The notes: a model not told the origin generated them from the sequence alone. Numbered from the stretch's first letter, positions 17,580 through 27,886 are shown. The stretch is DNA of 64,000 nucleotides from Bog-756 sp963837805 (GCA_963837805.1 CAWIOU010000018.1:1-64000); one strand, 5' to 3'. Program-made: numbers and translations.

Positions 17580-19723
17580 ATGCGCCCGTTCGGCCTTGCC
17601 CTGTGGACGACCCTCTGCCTCCTGGTCGGTGGGGGAATGGTCGCCGGCTGCGGAGGGAGCCCGACGACGGCCACCACGACGACCACGAGCCGTCCGCCCG
17701 TCCGCACCGCGACCATCACGACCGGGAGCGGACCGGCAAGCAGGTACAACTGCGCCTTCAACGTGAACACCGATGCCTTCACCGGTGCCTTCGCTACCGC
17801 CTCTGCCATCGGGTGGGAGGCCAACCAGCAGGGCGTCGTCACCTGCCTCGGGGGGACGTTCCTGATCCAGGACGGGTTCTACCGTGACTATGGCTTCGGC
17901 ATCTACGACGGGGCTCCGACCACCTGGACGGACGCTGACGGGTATCTCCCCGCGCAGATCACCACCTTCAAGCGCTCGGGTGCCACCGTCACGATCACCG
18001 AGTTCGCCGACCGGCTGGTCCTCGGGGGCCACGCCTTCGTCGCCGTCTACAGCAGGGTGGCCATCCATAACCCCACCGACCACACCGTGATGGAAGCACC
18101 CGATGCCACCGCGGGCATGGTTTCCCTTTCCTCGGCGCCGGACGCCGTCAAGGCGCACGCGTCGGTCGAGCACGACTACGTCGTGGCCGCCGACCGGTTC
18201 GGGAACTCCTATCCCTGGCCCAGCGCTCTGGCCCTGGCGAACGCCGGGACCTTCGATCAGCATTTCGACCACATGCGGGACTTCTGGAACCACCAGTTGG
18301 CCGGCATCGCCCACATCGACGTTCCCGATACCGCCTTGGACGATGCCTATCGGAGCGGCTTCATCGACACCGAAATCGCCCGGAGCGGCGACCAGATCCA
18401 CACTGGCGTCAACGGCTACGAGTCCGAGTACAGCCACGACGTCATCGGCATCCTCGCCAACCTCTTCACCCAAGGTGAGTTCGCCGACGCTCATGCGCTC
18501 CTGCTCGAGGCGCGCACGGTGGTCGGATCCGCAGGCCAGTACAACGACGGGATATGGACCTACCCGTGGCTGTGGGCCACCTATCTGCTGAAGACCGGGG
18601 ATCTTCCCTTCGTGAAGGAGAACTTCGGGTCCGACGGTCCCAAGGGTGCGGCCCAGCCCAGCATCGAACAAGCCGCCCACACGATCGCGGCCGATCGGAC
18701 CGGCCCGTCGGGCATCATGGAGGCGACCGAGGACATCGACTTCGAGGGCTATTGGACCATCGATAACTACGAGGCGATGTTGGGTCTGGCCGCATACCGG
18801 TACATCGCCACGAGAGTCGGCGATGCGACCGAGGCCAGATGGGCCGACCAGCAGTACGACAGCCTGCTGGCGGCGACGAACCAGACGCTCGACGCGACGA
18901 TCCACCGATATGGGCTGGACTACCTGCCCTGTTCGATGGTGCAGCCCAACAGCGCCAACACCTGCGCCGATCCCGAGGACGCGAACTGGGTCTCACCGTT
19001 CGGCCGTTGGGCATGGGATGGCTCCCTCTTCGGCGCGTCGCTCGGCGGGCCGGGAATCACCCTCATCGACGCCACCTACGCTCACGGCTTCCAGCAACTG
19101 GTGGGGCACCTCCCGAAGGACACCTTCGGCGGGTTCCCATCCGACTACTACTCGAGTGGATACAACGCCGGCGATGGGATCACCGGCCTGGCCAGCAGCC
19201 ACTACCGGGACCAGGGCATCCTGAGTTACGAGTTCATGCTCCGGAACAGCCAGAGCGGACCGAACTCGTGGTGGGAGAGCTCGACGGCGCCATCTGCGAA
19301 CACTCCGTGGCGGGGGAGTCATCCGGGGGCCGGGCAAGGTTCGTCCCCCACGCGTGGGGCATGGCACAGGCGAACACCGTCCTGTTGGATTCTCTGGTGG
19401 CCCAGCGTTCGGACGGCACGCTGATCGTCGGCCGTGGGATTCCCGCCTCATGGCTCGTCCGGGGGTCGTCGATCTCCGTCTCGAACTTCCCGACGGGCCA
19501 GAACCGGAGACTGAGCCTCACCATCACATCCACCGGTCGGTCGGTATCACTCGTCCTCGGTGGACAACGACCCACCGGACAGGTGCTCCTGCAGCTCCCC
19601 GCATTCACCGATGACCTCGCCGCCAGCTCGGCCGGCACCATCGATCAGAAGACGGGAACGGTGACATTGGCGCCGACCGCCCGGCGGGTCACGGTCACGC
19701 TTCGCACGCCCGTAGCCCACTAG
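17580..19723 (+). CDS. secreted lipoprotein, six-hairpin glycosidase-like, one frame break
   Basis: The conceptual product has about 714 residues. A lipoprotein signal peptide ends VAGC, with C24 as the lipidation site, followed by a threonine-rich linker. A long domain has the aromatic and acidic pattern of (alpha/alpha)6-barrel glycosidases (WTYPWLWATYLLKTGD, EATEDIDFEGYWTIDNYEA, WAWDGSLFGASLGG). The end, from WGMAQANTVLLDSLV to LVLGGQRPTG, resembles the beta-sandwich closing such enzymes. The frame breaks at the G run 19312-19316; one more G joins NTPWRG to ESSGGRARFVPHAWG. I cannot name the sugar substrate. CAGGAT lies 6 nt before the ATG, a variant of the leaderless -10 signal. Confidence 0.7.
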
Positions 19724-19785
19724 GGCAGGGGCGGCAAGCAAGCGGTTGTCGGTGCCCTGCCGTGCAACGGAGGTGGGCCCGGCTG

Positions 19786-19791
19786 TATATT
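19786..19791 (+). promoter_or_regulatory. leaderless -10 element of lipoprotein B
   Basis: TATATT ends 6 nt before the ATG at 19798, identical in sequence and spacing to the element of lipoprotein A. A -35 hexamer is not clear; TGCAAC at 19763-19768 is at the right distance. Confidence 0.55.
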
Positions 19792-19797
19792 GCCCCC

Positions 19798-20187
19798 ATG
19801 CGTTCCTTCTGGATTGGCGGCATCGTCGTGTTGGGTCTGCTCGCTGCAGGCTGCAGTACATCCGGAAGCGGCGCCGGTACGACGACCACAAAGGCCAAAG
19901 CACATACCTCCACAACCGTCGGGACCGGGCCCATCACGCCGACTGCGAAGGACAAGAAGGCGTGCGCCGCCATCAGCGAACTCAAGACTTCGGCGGCGTC
20001 GGGGCAGAAGCTCACCACGGCCGAGCTCAAGAGCACGATCACCACGGTGCGGAAGGCCCACAACACCCAACTTCGCCGCCGGGCGAAGGCGTGGGCCCTG
20101 GCCATTCTCCACAAGCACACGGCCACATCCACGAAGGACGAGGCGAAGATCGAGGCCATCTGCACTCGGATGGGCCTCACCACCTAA
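19798..20187 (+). CDS. lipoprotein B (paralogue of the 14687 gene)
   Basis: The 129-residue product starts MRSFWIGGIVVLGLLAAGC. As in lipoprotein A, the MR-x-x-WIG opening and lipidated C19 are kept. A shorter threonine-rich linker follows (about 23-52), then a basic helical domain with two cysteines, in KACAAIS and EAICTRMG, at matching places. The two proteins are clearly related although the mature domains have diverged. It follows the glycosidase-like lipoprotein by about 75 bp but has its own -10 element. Its function is unknown; an envelope-associated binding role is only a guess. Confidence 0.8.
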   Translation: MRSFWIGGIVVLGLLAAGCSTSGSGAGTTTTKAKAHTSTTVGTGPITPTAKDKKACAAISELKTSAASGQKLTTAELKSTITTVRKAHNTQLRRRAKAWALAILHKHTATSTKDEAKIEAICTRMGLTT

Positions 20188-20253
20188 GACAGGCCTCACC
20201 ACCTAAGGCAACGACTGTCCCCGTCCGCTGCCGGGCCCCCTGGCGGGCAAGGG

Positions 20254-21015
20254 CTACACCGGTTTCCTGCCGGCGATCACATGGATCTGCGCGGCTACCC
20301 AGCGATACGGATCGGTAGATGCCGCCCGCGTCTCGGCGTCGAGGAGCGCCGACAGTTCCTCGTCGGGCGGCAGTCCCATCGTGGTGGGCACGGCGTCGTT
20401 GAAGATGCGGACGCCGTACCACCCGGTCATCTCCAGACCGACGGCGGCCAGATCGGCTTCGAGGTCCTCGAGCCGGTCGGCCCGGGCGGCCACTCCCAAC
20501 TCGTTGACGTACCCACGGGAACCGAACGCAGCCAGGGCTCCCTGCCAGTCGCGCCGCAGGCCCGGGCGCATGGCCAGCGCGTGGGCGTTCCGCACCGTGA
20601 TCGACAGCTTCCCGCCCGCCGTCATGCGGGACGCCAACGAGCGGAGGGCGACGGCGCGGTCTTCGAGGTACATGAGGAGCCCATGGGCGCACACCAGGTC
20701 GAACCGCCTCTGGCCGAGAAGCGCGTCGAGCCCCTCGAGGCGACCCTGGAGGAGCTCGATCTCGAGTCCGGCCGACGCCGCCGATGCCGCGAAGATCCCG
20801 AGGAGCTCCGACGAGGGGTCGACGCCGGTCACCGTGCACCCTCGAGCGGCCAGGCGGAGACCTTGCGTTCCCTGCCCGCAGCCGACGTCCAGAACCCTCG
20901 TGCCCGCTTCGACCTGAGCGCTGAGCTGCCGCGTGATCACTTCCTGGCGGACCACATTGCGGAGGTCGCCGAGCCGTTCGATCCATCGGGCTTCGCCGGC
21001 CTCGAACCCGCCCAC
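20254..21015 (-). CDS. CmoM-like SAM-dependent methyltransferase
   Basis: This is a class I methyltransferase of 253 residues. The SAM-binding motif VLDVGCGQGTQGLRLA is at about 41-56, the acidic ribose-binding residue in VTGVDPS at about 61-67, and motif IV in FDLVCAHGLLMYLED. The C-terminal part, GWYGVRIFNDAVP...ALLDAETRAASTDPYRWVA, is similar to E. coli CmoM, which methylates 5-carboxymethoxyuridine at the tRNA wobble position. The same reaction is a reasonable guess but not certain here. Its GTG start lies 18 bp after the stop of the 137-residue gene upstream, so the two probably form an operon. Confidence 0.8.
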   Translation of the reverse strand: MGGFEAGEARWIERLGDLRNVVRQEVITRQLSAQVEAGTRVLDVGCGQGTQGLRLAARGCTVTGVDPSSELLGIFAASAASAGLEIELLQGRLEGLDALLGQRRFDLVCAHGLLMYLEDRAVALRSLASRMTAGGKLSITVRNAHALAMRPGLRRDWQGALAAFGSRGYVNELGVAARADRLEDLEADLAAVGLEMTGWYGVRIFNDAVPTTMGLPPDEELSALLDAETRAASTDPYRWVAAQIHVIAGRKPV

Positions 21016-21033
21016 CGGAACGCGTCCCTGGTG

Positions 21034-21447
21034 CTACTGGCCGGGGAGGCCACCGCCCGACTTGGGGATGGTGCTCCCGGTCGGACCGGGGTCGGTGACC
21101 GGAGGCGCCGCCGCGGGGGGCGCACCGCCGGGTTCGGGCTCGACATGGGCCTGGGGAACGGCACCTCCGGCCGGGACCGCCGTCGGGTCAGGGGAGACGG
21201 TCACCGGGGCACCACCGGCCTCCAACGTGTCGAGCTGGTCCATGATGGCGGCCACCTTGGCTTCGCTGTCGGGCTGAGGCCGCCCCCGCTCGCTCAGGAA
21301 GACGTAGGCACCGAGCTCGCGCAGGTGATGGTCGACCTGCTTCCCCGCCTGCATCTCCTGCAACTTGACCTGCCCCTGCTGCACCCCGGTCTGGGCCTTG
21401 TCGGCCAGGACCGTGGCCTGAGCCTTCACCTTGTCCATCAGTCCCAT
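21034..21447 (-). CDS. small protein with helical N-terminus and Pro/Gly-rich tail
   Basis: The 137-residue product begins MGLMDKVKAQATVLADKAQT, an amphipathic helix of a kind seen at the N-terminus of many small actinobacterial proteins; residues to about 75 (including LGAYVFLSERG) form a compact helical unit. The rest is low-complexity Pro, Gly and Ala. No signal peptide or membrane segment is present. The ATG at 21447 was chosen because GGGAGG stands 7 nt before it. It is the first gene of a pair with the methyltransferase. Function unknown. Confidence 0.7.
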   Translation of the reverse strand: MGLMDKVKAQATVLADKAQTGVQQGQVKLQEMQAGKQVDHHLRELGAYVFLSERGRPQPDSEAKVAAIMDQLDTLEAGGAPVTVSPDPTAVPAGGAVPQAHVEPEPGGAPPAAAPPVTDPGPTGSTIPKSGGGLPGQ

Positions 21448-21564
21448 GGCATGGCCTCCCTGATTCTGCCGGCGCCTGACGGGCTCCCGGGCCATTCGCT
21501 TCCTGCCAACTGTTCTACTCGATCGGACCCGGTGATGGTCCTGCGGCTCGACCGGCTGCCGACG

Positions 21565-22266
21565 TCAGGCCAGGCTCGGTTGCCGCGGCACCTCGACCCG
21601 GCGACCGGACCGGGACGATCGGAACCGCGCCGCGATGGCCCAGGGGACGTGCAACAGCCCGTCGACGACGAGCACCGATCCCACACCCACCCCGATGCCA
21701 CCGAGCGCGTCAGTGGGGTAGTGCCAGCGCAGCACGACCACCGCCATGCTGACCCCGATGGTGGCCACGGCCGCGACCACCGCCATCGCCGGCCTCAGCA
21801 GCCTGGGCATGACCAAGGTGAAGGCCGTGGCCAAGGCCGCCACCGCGGCGACCGTCCCCGATGGGTACGACGTGCCGCCGGCGATGCCGATGTGCCGCCC
21901 GACGAGCGGTTTGGCCAGGTCCTGCACGACGAGGACGGCGACCAGGGGCGCCGACGCACAGGCGATGGCCCGGACCCAGTCACGCAGGAGCCCGATGGCG
22001 AACACGATGACCACGCCGGCGACGAGTGCCGTCAACGAGCCGAGCGTCACCAGGTCGTGTGCCCACCGGGAGGCGGAGTCGGCCGGGAGGGCCCGGTAAC
22101 CCCACACGTCGAGCCGGTTGGGCCAGGGCCGGTGGACGAACGCGTAGCCGGCCAGGGCGGACAGTCCCAGCAGCGCCGTCCCGACCACCACCTCGGCCGC
22201 GGTCCCAATTGGAGAGGCGCCCCGGGGCCCCCGCCGCCCGCTCCCTGATGATCGCGGCGCGGCCAT
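21565..22266 (-). CDS. PAP2 family membrane phosphatase
   Basis: This 233-residue integral membrane protein carries the three phosphatidic acid phosphatase motifs: KPLVGR (about 118-123), SYPSG (about 132-136) and RWHYPTDALGG (about 176-186), whose Lys, Arg, Ser, His and Asp residues form the active site. Five or six membrane helices surround them. Family members remove phosphate from lipid phosphates such as undecaprenyl diphosphate or phosphatidic acid; which one is used here cannot be seen. The ATG at 22266 has TACTCT ending 6 nt upstream, the leaderless arrangement. Confidence 0.88.
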   Translation of the reverse strand: MAAPRSSGSGRRGPRGASPIGTAAEVVVGTALLGLSALAGYAFVHRPWPNRLDVWGYRALPADSASRWAHDLVTLGSLTALVAGVVIVFAIGLLRDWVRAIACASAPLVAVLVVQDLAKPLVGRHIGIAGGTSYPSGTVAAVAALATAFTLVMPRLLRPAMAVVAAVATIGVSMAVVVLRWHYPTDALGGIGVGVGSVLVVDGLLHVPWAIAARFRSSRSGRRVEVPRQPSLA

Positions 22267-22272
22267 GGGTCA

Positions 22273-22278
22273 AGAGTA
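22273..22278 (-). promoter_or_regulatory. leaderless -10 element of the PAP2 gene
   Basis: On the minus strand TACTCT ends 6 nt before the ATG at 22266; no ribosome binding site is present. Confidence 0.45.
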
Positions 22279-22471
22279 CGGCCCCCTGGCCCACTCTTCT
22301 GCGCGGCTGAGGTCAAAGCCCAGGTCAGCGGATCGAGGTTGACGACGAACGGCGGGGGCAACGGGGGCAGGGGCCCGTCGCCCGATCGCCGGTACCGTAC
22401 AATCGCTGGTCCATGGATGCGGATCCCCGTCCGGGGAGGGCCCTGACACGTGCACCCGCACCGGTAGGGCC

Positions 22472-24516
22472 GTGACGACCGCCGGTGTCCGCACGGCAGA
22501 ACCGCCGCCGGGCGCCCCGTCGCCGGCGGATCTGCAGGAAGCGCGGGTCGATCGGACGGCATCGGGCGGGTCCGCCGTCCCCAGCCACCGGGTGCGGGCC
22601 GTGGTCGTGGCCGGCTGCGCCTACCTGCTGCTGGCCGTCCTGCTCTGGTGGCATGTGTGGAGCGGCCACCCGACGTCGACGACCACCTGCGGCTGCGGCG
22701 ACAGCTCGCTGTTCACCTGGTTCATCGAATGGCCCGCCTATGCCATCCGCCACGGGCTGAGCCCGTTCTACTCCACCGCCGTCGGGTTTCCCGGCGGGGT
22801 GAACCTGCCCGCCAACACCAGTGTCCTCGCCGTCGGGGTGGTGCTGGCCCCGGTCACCTGGCTCTTCGGGCCGATTGCCTCCTTGAACGTGGCCCTGACC
22901 CTGGCTCCGGCCCTTTCGGCCCTGGCCATGTTCGTCCTCCTACAGCGCTGGGTGACCTGGTCGCCGGCATCGTTCTTCGGAGGCCTGTTCTACGGGTTCT
23001 CTCCCTTCGTCCTGGTCAGTCTCACCGACGCCCACCTGATGCTCGGGATGGCCCTCGTCCCGCCGCTGGTCGTGGCCTGCCTGGACGAGCTGCTGATCCG
23101 ACGGCGTCGTCGTCCGGTACGGGTCGGGGTGGTGCTCGGGCTGTTGGTCACCCTCCAGTTCTTCATCGGCACCGAGGTCCTGGTGATCATGGCCATCACC
23201 GCGGTGATCGGCGTCGGCGTCATCGTCGTCGCTGCCGCCCTCCGGCATCCGGCCGAGCTCAGGGGCGGCGTTCACCACGCCGCGGTGGGTTTGATCGCCG
23301 CCGCGGCCACGGCCGGCGTCCTGCTCGCCTACCCGATGTGGTTCGCCTTGGCCGGTCCCGGCCCACCTCTCCGGTGCGGTGTGGCCCAACATCCGACCGG
23401 CATTCCATGGCACGGTGCTCCGGGAGTTCATCCTCCCCGCCCCGGCCCTCTCGACCGGGTTCTTCGGGTCGGCGATGAGCCGGGTGGTGGGCGGGAGTCA
23501 GGGCCCCGTCCTGTCCTCCCAGTACATCGGGATCGGGACCCTGGTCGTCATCGTCGTCGGCACCGCGGTCTGGCGCCGCGACCGGAAGCTGTGGCTGTTC
23601 GGGGCCATGGCCCTCGTGTCGGGCGTGCTGTCCCTCGGTGCGAAACCCACGGTTCCCCTTCCCTGGCAGGTGTTCGCCCGGGCTCCCCTTCTCGAGAACA
23701 TCTCGTCGAGCCGCTTCGTGCTCGTCACCTACCTGTGCATCGCCGTGTCGTTGGCGGTGATCGTCGACCACTGCCGCACGGCGGTGATGGAGTGGGACCC
23801 GGCGGCCGGCCAACGCCCGGCCCCGGCGGTCGACCGCCGGGCGGCGGCACCGGGCGGCCGCGGTGGCGGGGGTCGCCGTCGCCGCCGTGGCCCTGGTGCC
23901 GTCCGCCGTCTACCTGGCCAGGAGCCTTCCCTTCACCACCCAGCCGGTGCGCTTGCCCACCTGGTTCAAGACCGTGGCCCCGCACCTCAACCAGAGCCAG
24001 GTGCTGCTGGTCCTCCCGGCTCCCTTCGGGGTGACCCAGGCCTCCATGACCTGGCAGGCGGTCGACAGGATGTCCTTCTCCATGGCCGGACAGGGAGGGC
24101 CGGCCGGCATCGTCGAACGGGCCGGTTCCGAGCGGGCCGGCCAGGTGGCCATCGCCGACGCCACCTTCTTCTTCAGTCCCTCCCAGACCATCACCGCGGC
24201 CGGAGCGCTGGCGACCAGGCACGCCCTCCTCGGCTGGGGAGTCACCACGGTGGTGATCCCCGACCAGCCCGGGCTGCCGGCCTACGAGCGCATCCGCTCG
24301 GTGACCCATGCCGCGGCCCTGATGACCGCGGCGACCGGCACCCGTCCCGTCCATCAGGCCGACGCCTGGGTGTGGACCGGCGTCGACCGCGCCGGGCCGT
24401 GGTCACCTCCGTCCACCGCCGCGCTGTCCCGGTGCACGGCCGGCCTGGGCTACGACGGCGAGCCCGCCGTGGACGCCGCCACCTCCTGTGTCCTGGCCGC
24501 CCTCCCCGATCGCTGA
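22472..24516 (+). CDS. polytopic membrane protein (GT-C-like), two frame breaks
   Basis: The conceptual product has about 680 residues. After a first membrane helix (about 40-60) there is a loop with CGCGDSSLFTWFIEW, then GLSPFYSTAVGFPGGVNL and repeated membrane helices, as in actinobacterial GT-C-like or YfhO-like proteins that use lipid-linked sugars. The frame changes near 23360 (GTCCCGGCCC has one base too many to reach AHLSGAVWPNIRPAF) and near 23850 (to AVAGVAVAAVALVPS). The last 200 residues form a soluble outer domain. Both joins restore conserved-looking protein, so the gene may be intact in the cell. It is divergent from the PAP2 gene; TACAAT at 22398-22403 may be its -10. Confidence 0.7.
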
Positions 24517-24561
24517 CCCCACCCGGTCGCCCGCCGGACCCGGTCTGCTAGACAGCTCGGG

Positions 24562-25460
24562 ATGGTCGACTCCGACACACCGAGACGGGCGTTGGTCACC
24601 GGCGCCACCCGCGGCATCGGCAAAGCCACCGCCGCGGCCCTGGCCGCATCCGGATGGGACGTGGCCTTCACCGGTCGCACGGTGCGGGAGGGCGAGGGAC
24701 GGGACGGGTCCGACACCGGCGAGGGCCGGCCGCTGCCCGGCAGCCTCGAGTCGACGGCCGAGCTGGTGGAGCGGGAACGGGTCGACGCGCCCTTCCCCTC
24801 CAAGCCGACCTCCGCGACCAGACCGCCCTCCGCGGCGCGGTCGACCGGGTGGTGGCCGAGTGGGGTGGCGTGGATCTTCTCGTCAACAACGCCGTCGACA
24901 CCGGGCCCGGGAGCATGGTCCCGATCGTCGAACTGACCGTCGCTCAGCTGGAGACCAAGCTGGCCGCCAACGTGGTCGCCAATCTGGTCCTGGTCCAGGC
25001 CGTCCTGCCCGGGATGTTGGAACGGGGCCGGGGCACCATCGTCGACGTGACCTCGCACACGGCCACCGCCGACCCGCCCGGCCCGGTGGGTGAGGGCGGC
25101 TGGGGCCTGGCCTACGCCGCGTCGAAGGCCGCCTTCCACCGGTTCGCACCGCTGCTGGCGGTGGAGTTGGGCCATCGGGGCATCAGGGCCTACAACGTCG
25201 ATCCCGGCTACGTCGACACCGAGCGCCAACAGGTCAATGCCGCCGCCCTGGGACTGGTGGGCCGTTACTCGGGTGCCCCTCCGTCGGTGCCCGCCGCCGC
25301 CATCGCCTGGCTGGTCGACCACCCCGACGCGGTGGCCAACGGGCAGACGGTCAAGGCCCTCAAGACGGCGCTCACCCATCAGCTCCATCCCGACTGGCGG
25401 GACCCAAGCCGGCTGAGGAAGCCGGACCGGATCGCTCAGCCCGGCGCGGCGACCGGTTGA
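24562..25460 (+). CDS. short-chain dehydrogenase/reductase, one frame break
   Basis: This is a classical SDR of about 299 residues. The cofactor motif TGATRGIGKA is at residues 13-22, the NNA motif in LLVNNAVD, and the catalytic YAASK in GLAYAASKAAFHR, with the matching serine in VTSHTATA; PGYVDTERQQ follows as usual. The frame breaks at 24790-24792: one C is missing from a C run, and restoring it joins RVDAP to LPLQADLRDQ. Residues 38-70 form an unusual insertion rich in Gly and Glu. The substrate cannot be inferred. It is convergent with the GT2-PilZ gene and overlaps its end by 25 bp. Confidence 0.85.
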
Positions 25461-27376
25461 CCGCCCTGGTCCCCGGGGTCGTCCTGGCTCCGGCGGCCGG
25501 ATGAGCCCACCTCCACCGGGGCGCCGGGGGCCAGACGGCCCGTCCCGGTCAGCCGGGCCCGGGAGCTGACCACATGGCAGAGCTCGATGAGCGACTCCCC
25601 GTCGGCCTCGCTCGACGGGACCAGGGTTCCCCCCATCCGCCAGCCGGACCCTTCGGAGGACCGACACGACCGCACGGTGAAGCCCACCCGGACCACCCGG
25701 ATGTTGCCGTCGACGCCGGGCAGGTCCATCCGGAGACCTACCTCGGTACCCGCCTCGATGGGCCGGGGACCGAGCAGCCCGGCTCCGCCGGGCGTGAGAT
25801 CGACGACCCGGACGAGCGTCCCGTCGACGACGCCGGCCACTTCCACCGGCACCCGGAAGTGGTGGCGGATCTGGCGGCGCCGGGTGACCCGTCGGAGGGC
25901 GGCGCCGACCACGAACAGTTCCCAACCGGCGAAGAACAACCCGGCCGCCAGGGCCAGCCCGCGGAGCGGTGGAAGGGGGAGGAGACCGGCCACGGCCAGG
26001 ACGCGGGCCACGGCGGCGGCGAGCAGCACCGAGGCGACCACCAGCACCAGGCGGAGCTGGCGGGCCGCCGGCCAGCCGCCCCCGTCGATCCCGTCCTTCG
26101 GGGTCACCTTGAACGAGGTGCGGAACGGGTGCACCAGCACGAAGGAGGCCCGGGTGAAGATCTCGGTGGTCAGGAGATTGGTGTAGGCCCCGTCCCACAG
26201 GCTGGCCTGTCCCCGGCACAACAGCGCCGACCCGCCCAGGTCGAGGGCGATCCACGGCAGCCAGAACACGCCGAACTGCCACAGGGTGGCGTGGAGCGGG
26301 AGGCGGCCGCTGACCAGCATGGCCACCAGGACGGCGAGCATGGCCAGGCGTTGGAGGGGGACGAAGTAGGCCAGCAGGGACGACAGGTAGCTGGCCCGTT
26401 GCTTGAGGGTCAACCGGGGGGCGATGAGTGGGTTCTCGGGGGTCCGCAGCACCGAGAGGTTGCCCCGGGCCCATCGGTCCCGCTGGAGGAGGAAGGTGGC
26501 CAGATCGTGAGGAGCGAGCCCCTGCACCAGCGTCTCGTCGTGGTAGCGGGTGCGCCAGCCCTGCCCGTGCAATCTGATCGTGGTGTGGAAGTCCTCGGCC
26601 ACCGTCTCGGTGGCGATCCCCCCGATTCCCTCCAGGGCCTGGCGCCGGATGACGGCGGCGGAACCGCACCAGAAGGCCCCGTCATGACGGTCCTTCCCCG
26701 GCATGATCACCTCGAAGAACATGCTCTGATCGTGCCGGCCGGTCTCGAAGTGCTGGAACGAATCGTGATTGCCGAAGTCGTGCGGCGTCTGGACCAGCGC
26801 CACCGAAGGATCGTCGAAATAGCCCACGGTGGCGTCGAGGATGTCCGGCTGCGGGACGTGGTCGGCGTCGAGGATGAGCAGCAGCTGACCGCTGGTGTGA
26901 TCGAGGGCGCTGTTGATATTGCCGGCCTTGGCATGTTCGTTGTCGGGCCGGGTCAGGTAGCGAGCTCCGAACCGTCCGGCCAGCCTGCGGACATCGTCAC
27001 GGCGACCGTCGTCGAGGACCCAGGTGGTGTGGGGGTAGGCGATCCGGTCGCACCCGACCAGTGTCGCCCCGAGCACGTCCAAGCCCTCGTCGTAGGTGCA
27101 GACGAACACGTCGACGCTCGGACGCCAACCGATGGCCGGCCGACGGGAGCGCGGGATCCGCCACGCCAGGAAGGCAAAGGAGGCCAGCAGGGCAAATCCG
27201 AACACCTCGCACGCCAGGAGGACGACGAACATCACCGGTTGGGCGCCGCGCCAGGTATCGGTCACCCTCCAGGCGAGGTAGGCGATGCCCCACACCAGGG
27301 CGACCGACGCCACCAGCCTGACCACCAGGCGATCGTCCCGGTAGTCCGGCGACTCCTCCGGCGCCGTCTTCCTCAT
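25436..27376 (-). CDS. cellulose-synthase-like GT2 glycosyltransferase with C-terminal PilZ domain
   Basis: This 646-residue processive membrane glycosyltransferase has BcsA-like layout: two N-terminal membrane helices (20-40, 48-71), a GT2 domain (about 85-320), further membrane helices (about 325-490) and a PilZ domain (about 495-600). Catalytic motifs are LDDG (121-124), DAD (170-172), AEDFH (260-264) and QRDRW (298-302). The PilZ domain shows RHHFR and DLTPGG, matching the RxxxR and D-x-S/T-x-x-G c-di-GMP-binding motifs, so activation by cyclic di-GMP is likely. It would polymerise a beta-glucan or similar polymer. No BcsB or BcsZ gene is adjacent. The ATG at 27376 was preferred to a TTG two codons upstream. 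Confidence 0.88.
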   Translation of the reverse strand: MRKTAPEESPDYRDDRLVVRLVASVALVWGIAYLAWRVTDTWRGAQPVMFVVLLACEVFGFALLASFAFLAWRIPRSRRPAIGWRPSVDVFVCTYDEGLDVLGATLVGCDRIAYPHTTWVLDDGRRDDVRRLAGRFGARYLTRPDNEHAKAGNINSALDHTSGQLLLILDADHVPQPDILDATVGYFDDPSVALVQTPHDFGNHDSFQHFETGRHDQSMFFEVIMPGKDRHDGAFWCGSAAVIRRQALEGIGGIATETVAEDFHTTIRLHGQGWRTRYHDETLVQGLAPHDLATFLLQRDRWARGNLSVLRTPENPLIAPRLTLKQRASYLSSLLAYFVPLQRLAMLAVLVAMLVSGRLPLHATLWQFGVFWLPWIALDLGGSALLCRGQASLWDGAYTNLLTTEIFTRASFVLVHPFRTSFKVTPKDGIDGGGWPAARQLRLVLVVASVLLAAAVARVLAVAGLLPLPPLRGLALAAGLFFAGWELFVVGAALRRVTRRRQIRHHFRVPVEVAGVVDGTLVRVVDLTPGGAGLLGPRPIEAGTEVGLRMDLPGVDGNIRVVRVGFTVRSCRSSEGSGWRMGGTLVPSSEADGESLIELCHVVSSRARLTGTGRLAPGAPVEVGSSGRRSQDDPGDQGGQPVAAPG

Positions 27377-27472
27377 GGCCAACTATCGACAGACGACCGG
27401 CAACACTTGAGGTGCGGGGCCGACCACGGCCCGGCAACAGAACCGGGGCCGACCCCTCGGCCGGGGGAGCGG

Positions 27473-27880
27473 TCAGTGCAGGACGCTGACCAGGTCGATG
27501 ATCACGAGGGACAGCACCATCCCCCCGACCACCACATAGAGCGCGGTGAACGCCCATCGCTGCCGGTGGTCGGCCAGCCAGAACCGCCGGATGCCCAGAT
27601 AGTCGAAGGTCAGGGCCAGGATCCCGATGGGGATGCCGATGGCCGGGCCCACGCCCTTGGCTACCCCGATGGCCGGCAGTACCACCGGCAGCACGATGTA
27701 GCTGAGGAGACAGCGCAGGGCCGAGAGGAAGATGGAGGCACTGAAGATCCGGTGGGTCTCCGACTCGTCGATGGGCCCCCGGTCGTCCGGCACCCGGAGC
27801 AGGCGGCGCATGACCTCGTCCGGCCTCGACCGGGCCGGAGCCGCGCTCGGCCCATTGGTTGCGACGGCCACCTGGTCCAC
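27473..27880 (-). CDS. small membrane protein of unknown function
   Basis: The 135-residue product has a cytosolic N-terminus (1-42) rich in Arg, Asp and Pro and three to four membrane helices (about 47-70, 74-92 and 107-132). The motif FWLADHRQRWAF lies between the last two. Actinobacteria carry similar small membrane proteins, but I know of no function. The GTG at 27880 is preceded by TACCAT at exactly 6 nt. It lies between two envelope-related minus-strand genes but has its own promoter signal. Confidence 0.7.
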   Translation of the reverse strand: MDQVAVATNGPSAAPARSRPDEVMRRLLRVPDDRGPIDESETHRIFSASIFLSALRCLLSYIVLPVVLPAIGVAKGVGPAIGIPIGILALTFDYLGIRRFWLADHRQRWAFTALYVVVGGMVLSLVIIDLVSVLH

Positions 27881-27886
27881 GTGGCC

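Noticed and set aside
16551..18905. 784-codon minus-strand frame across the FUSC N-terminus and the glycosidase-like lipoprotein
   Set aside because: It spans parts of two well-supported genes on different strands and has no recognisable domain.
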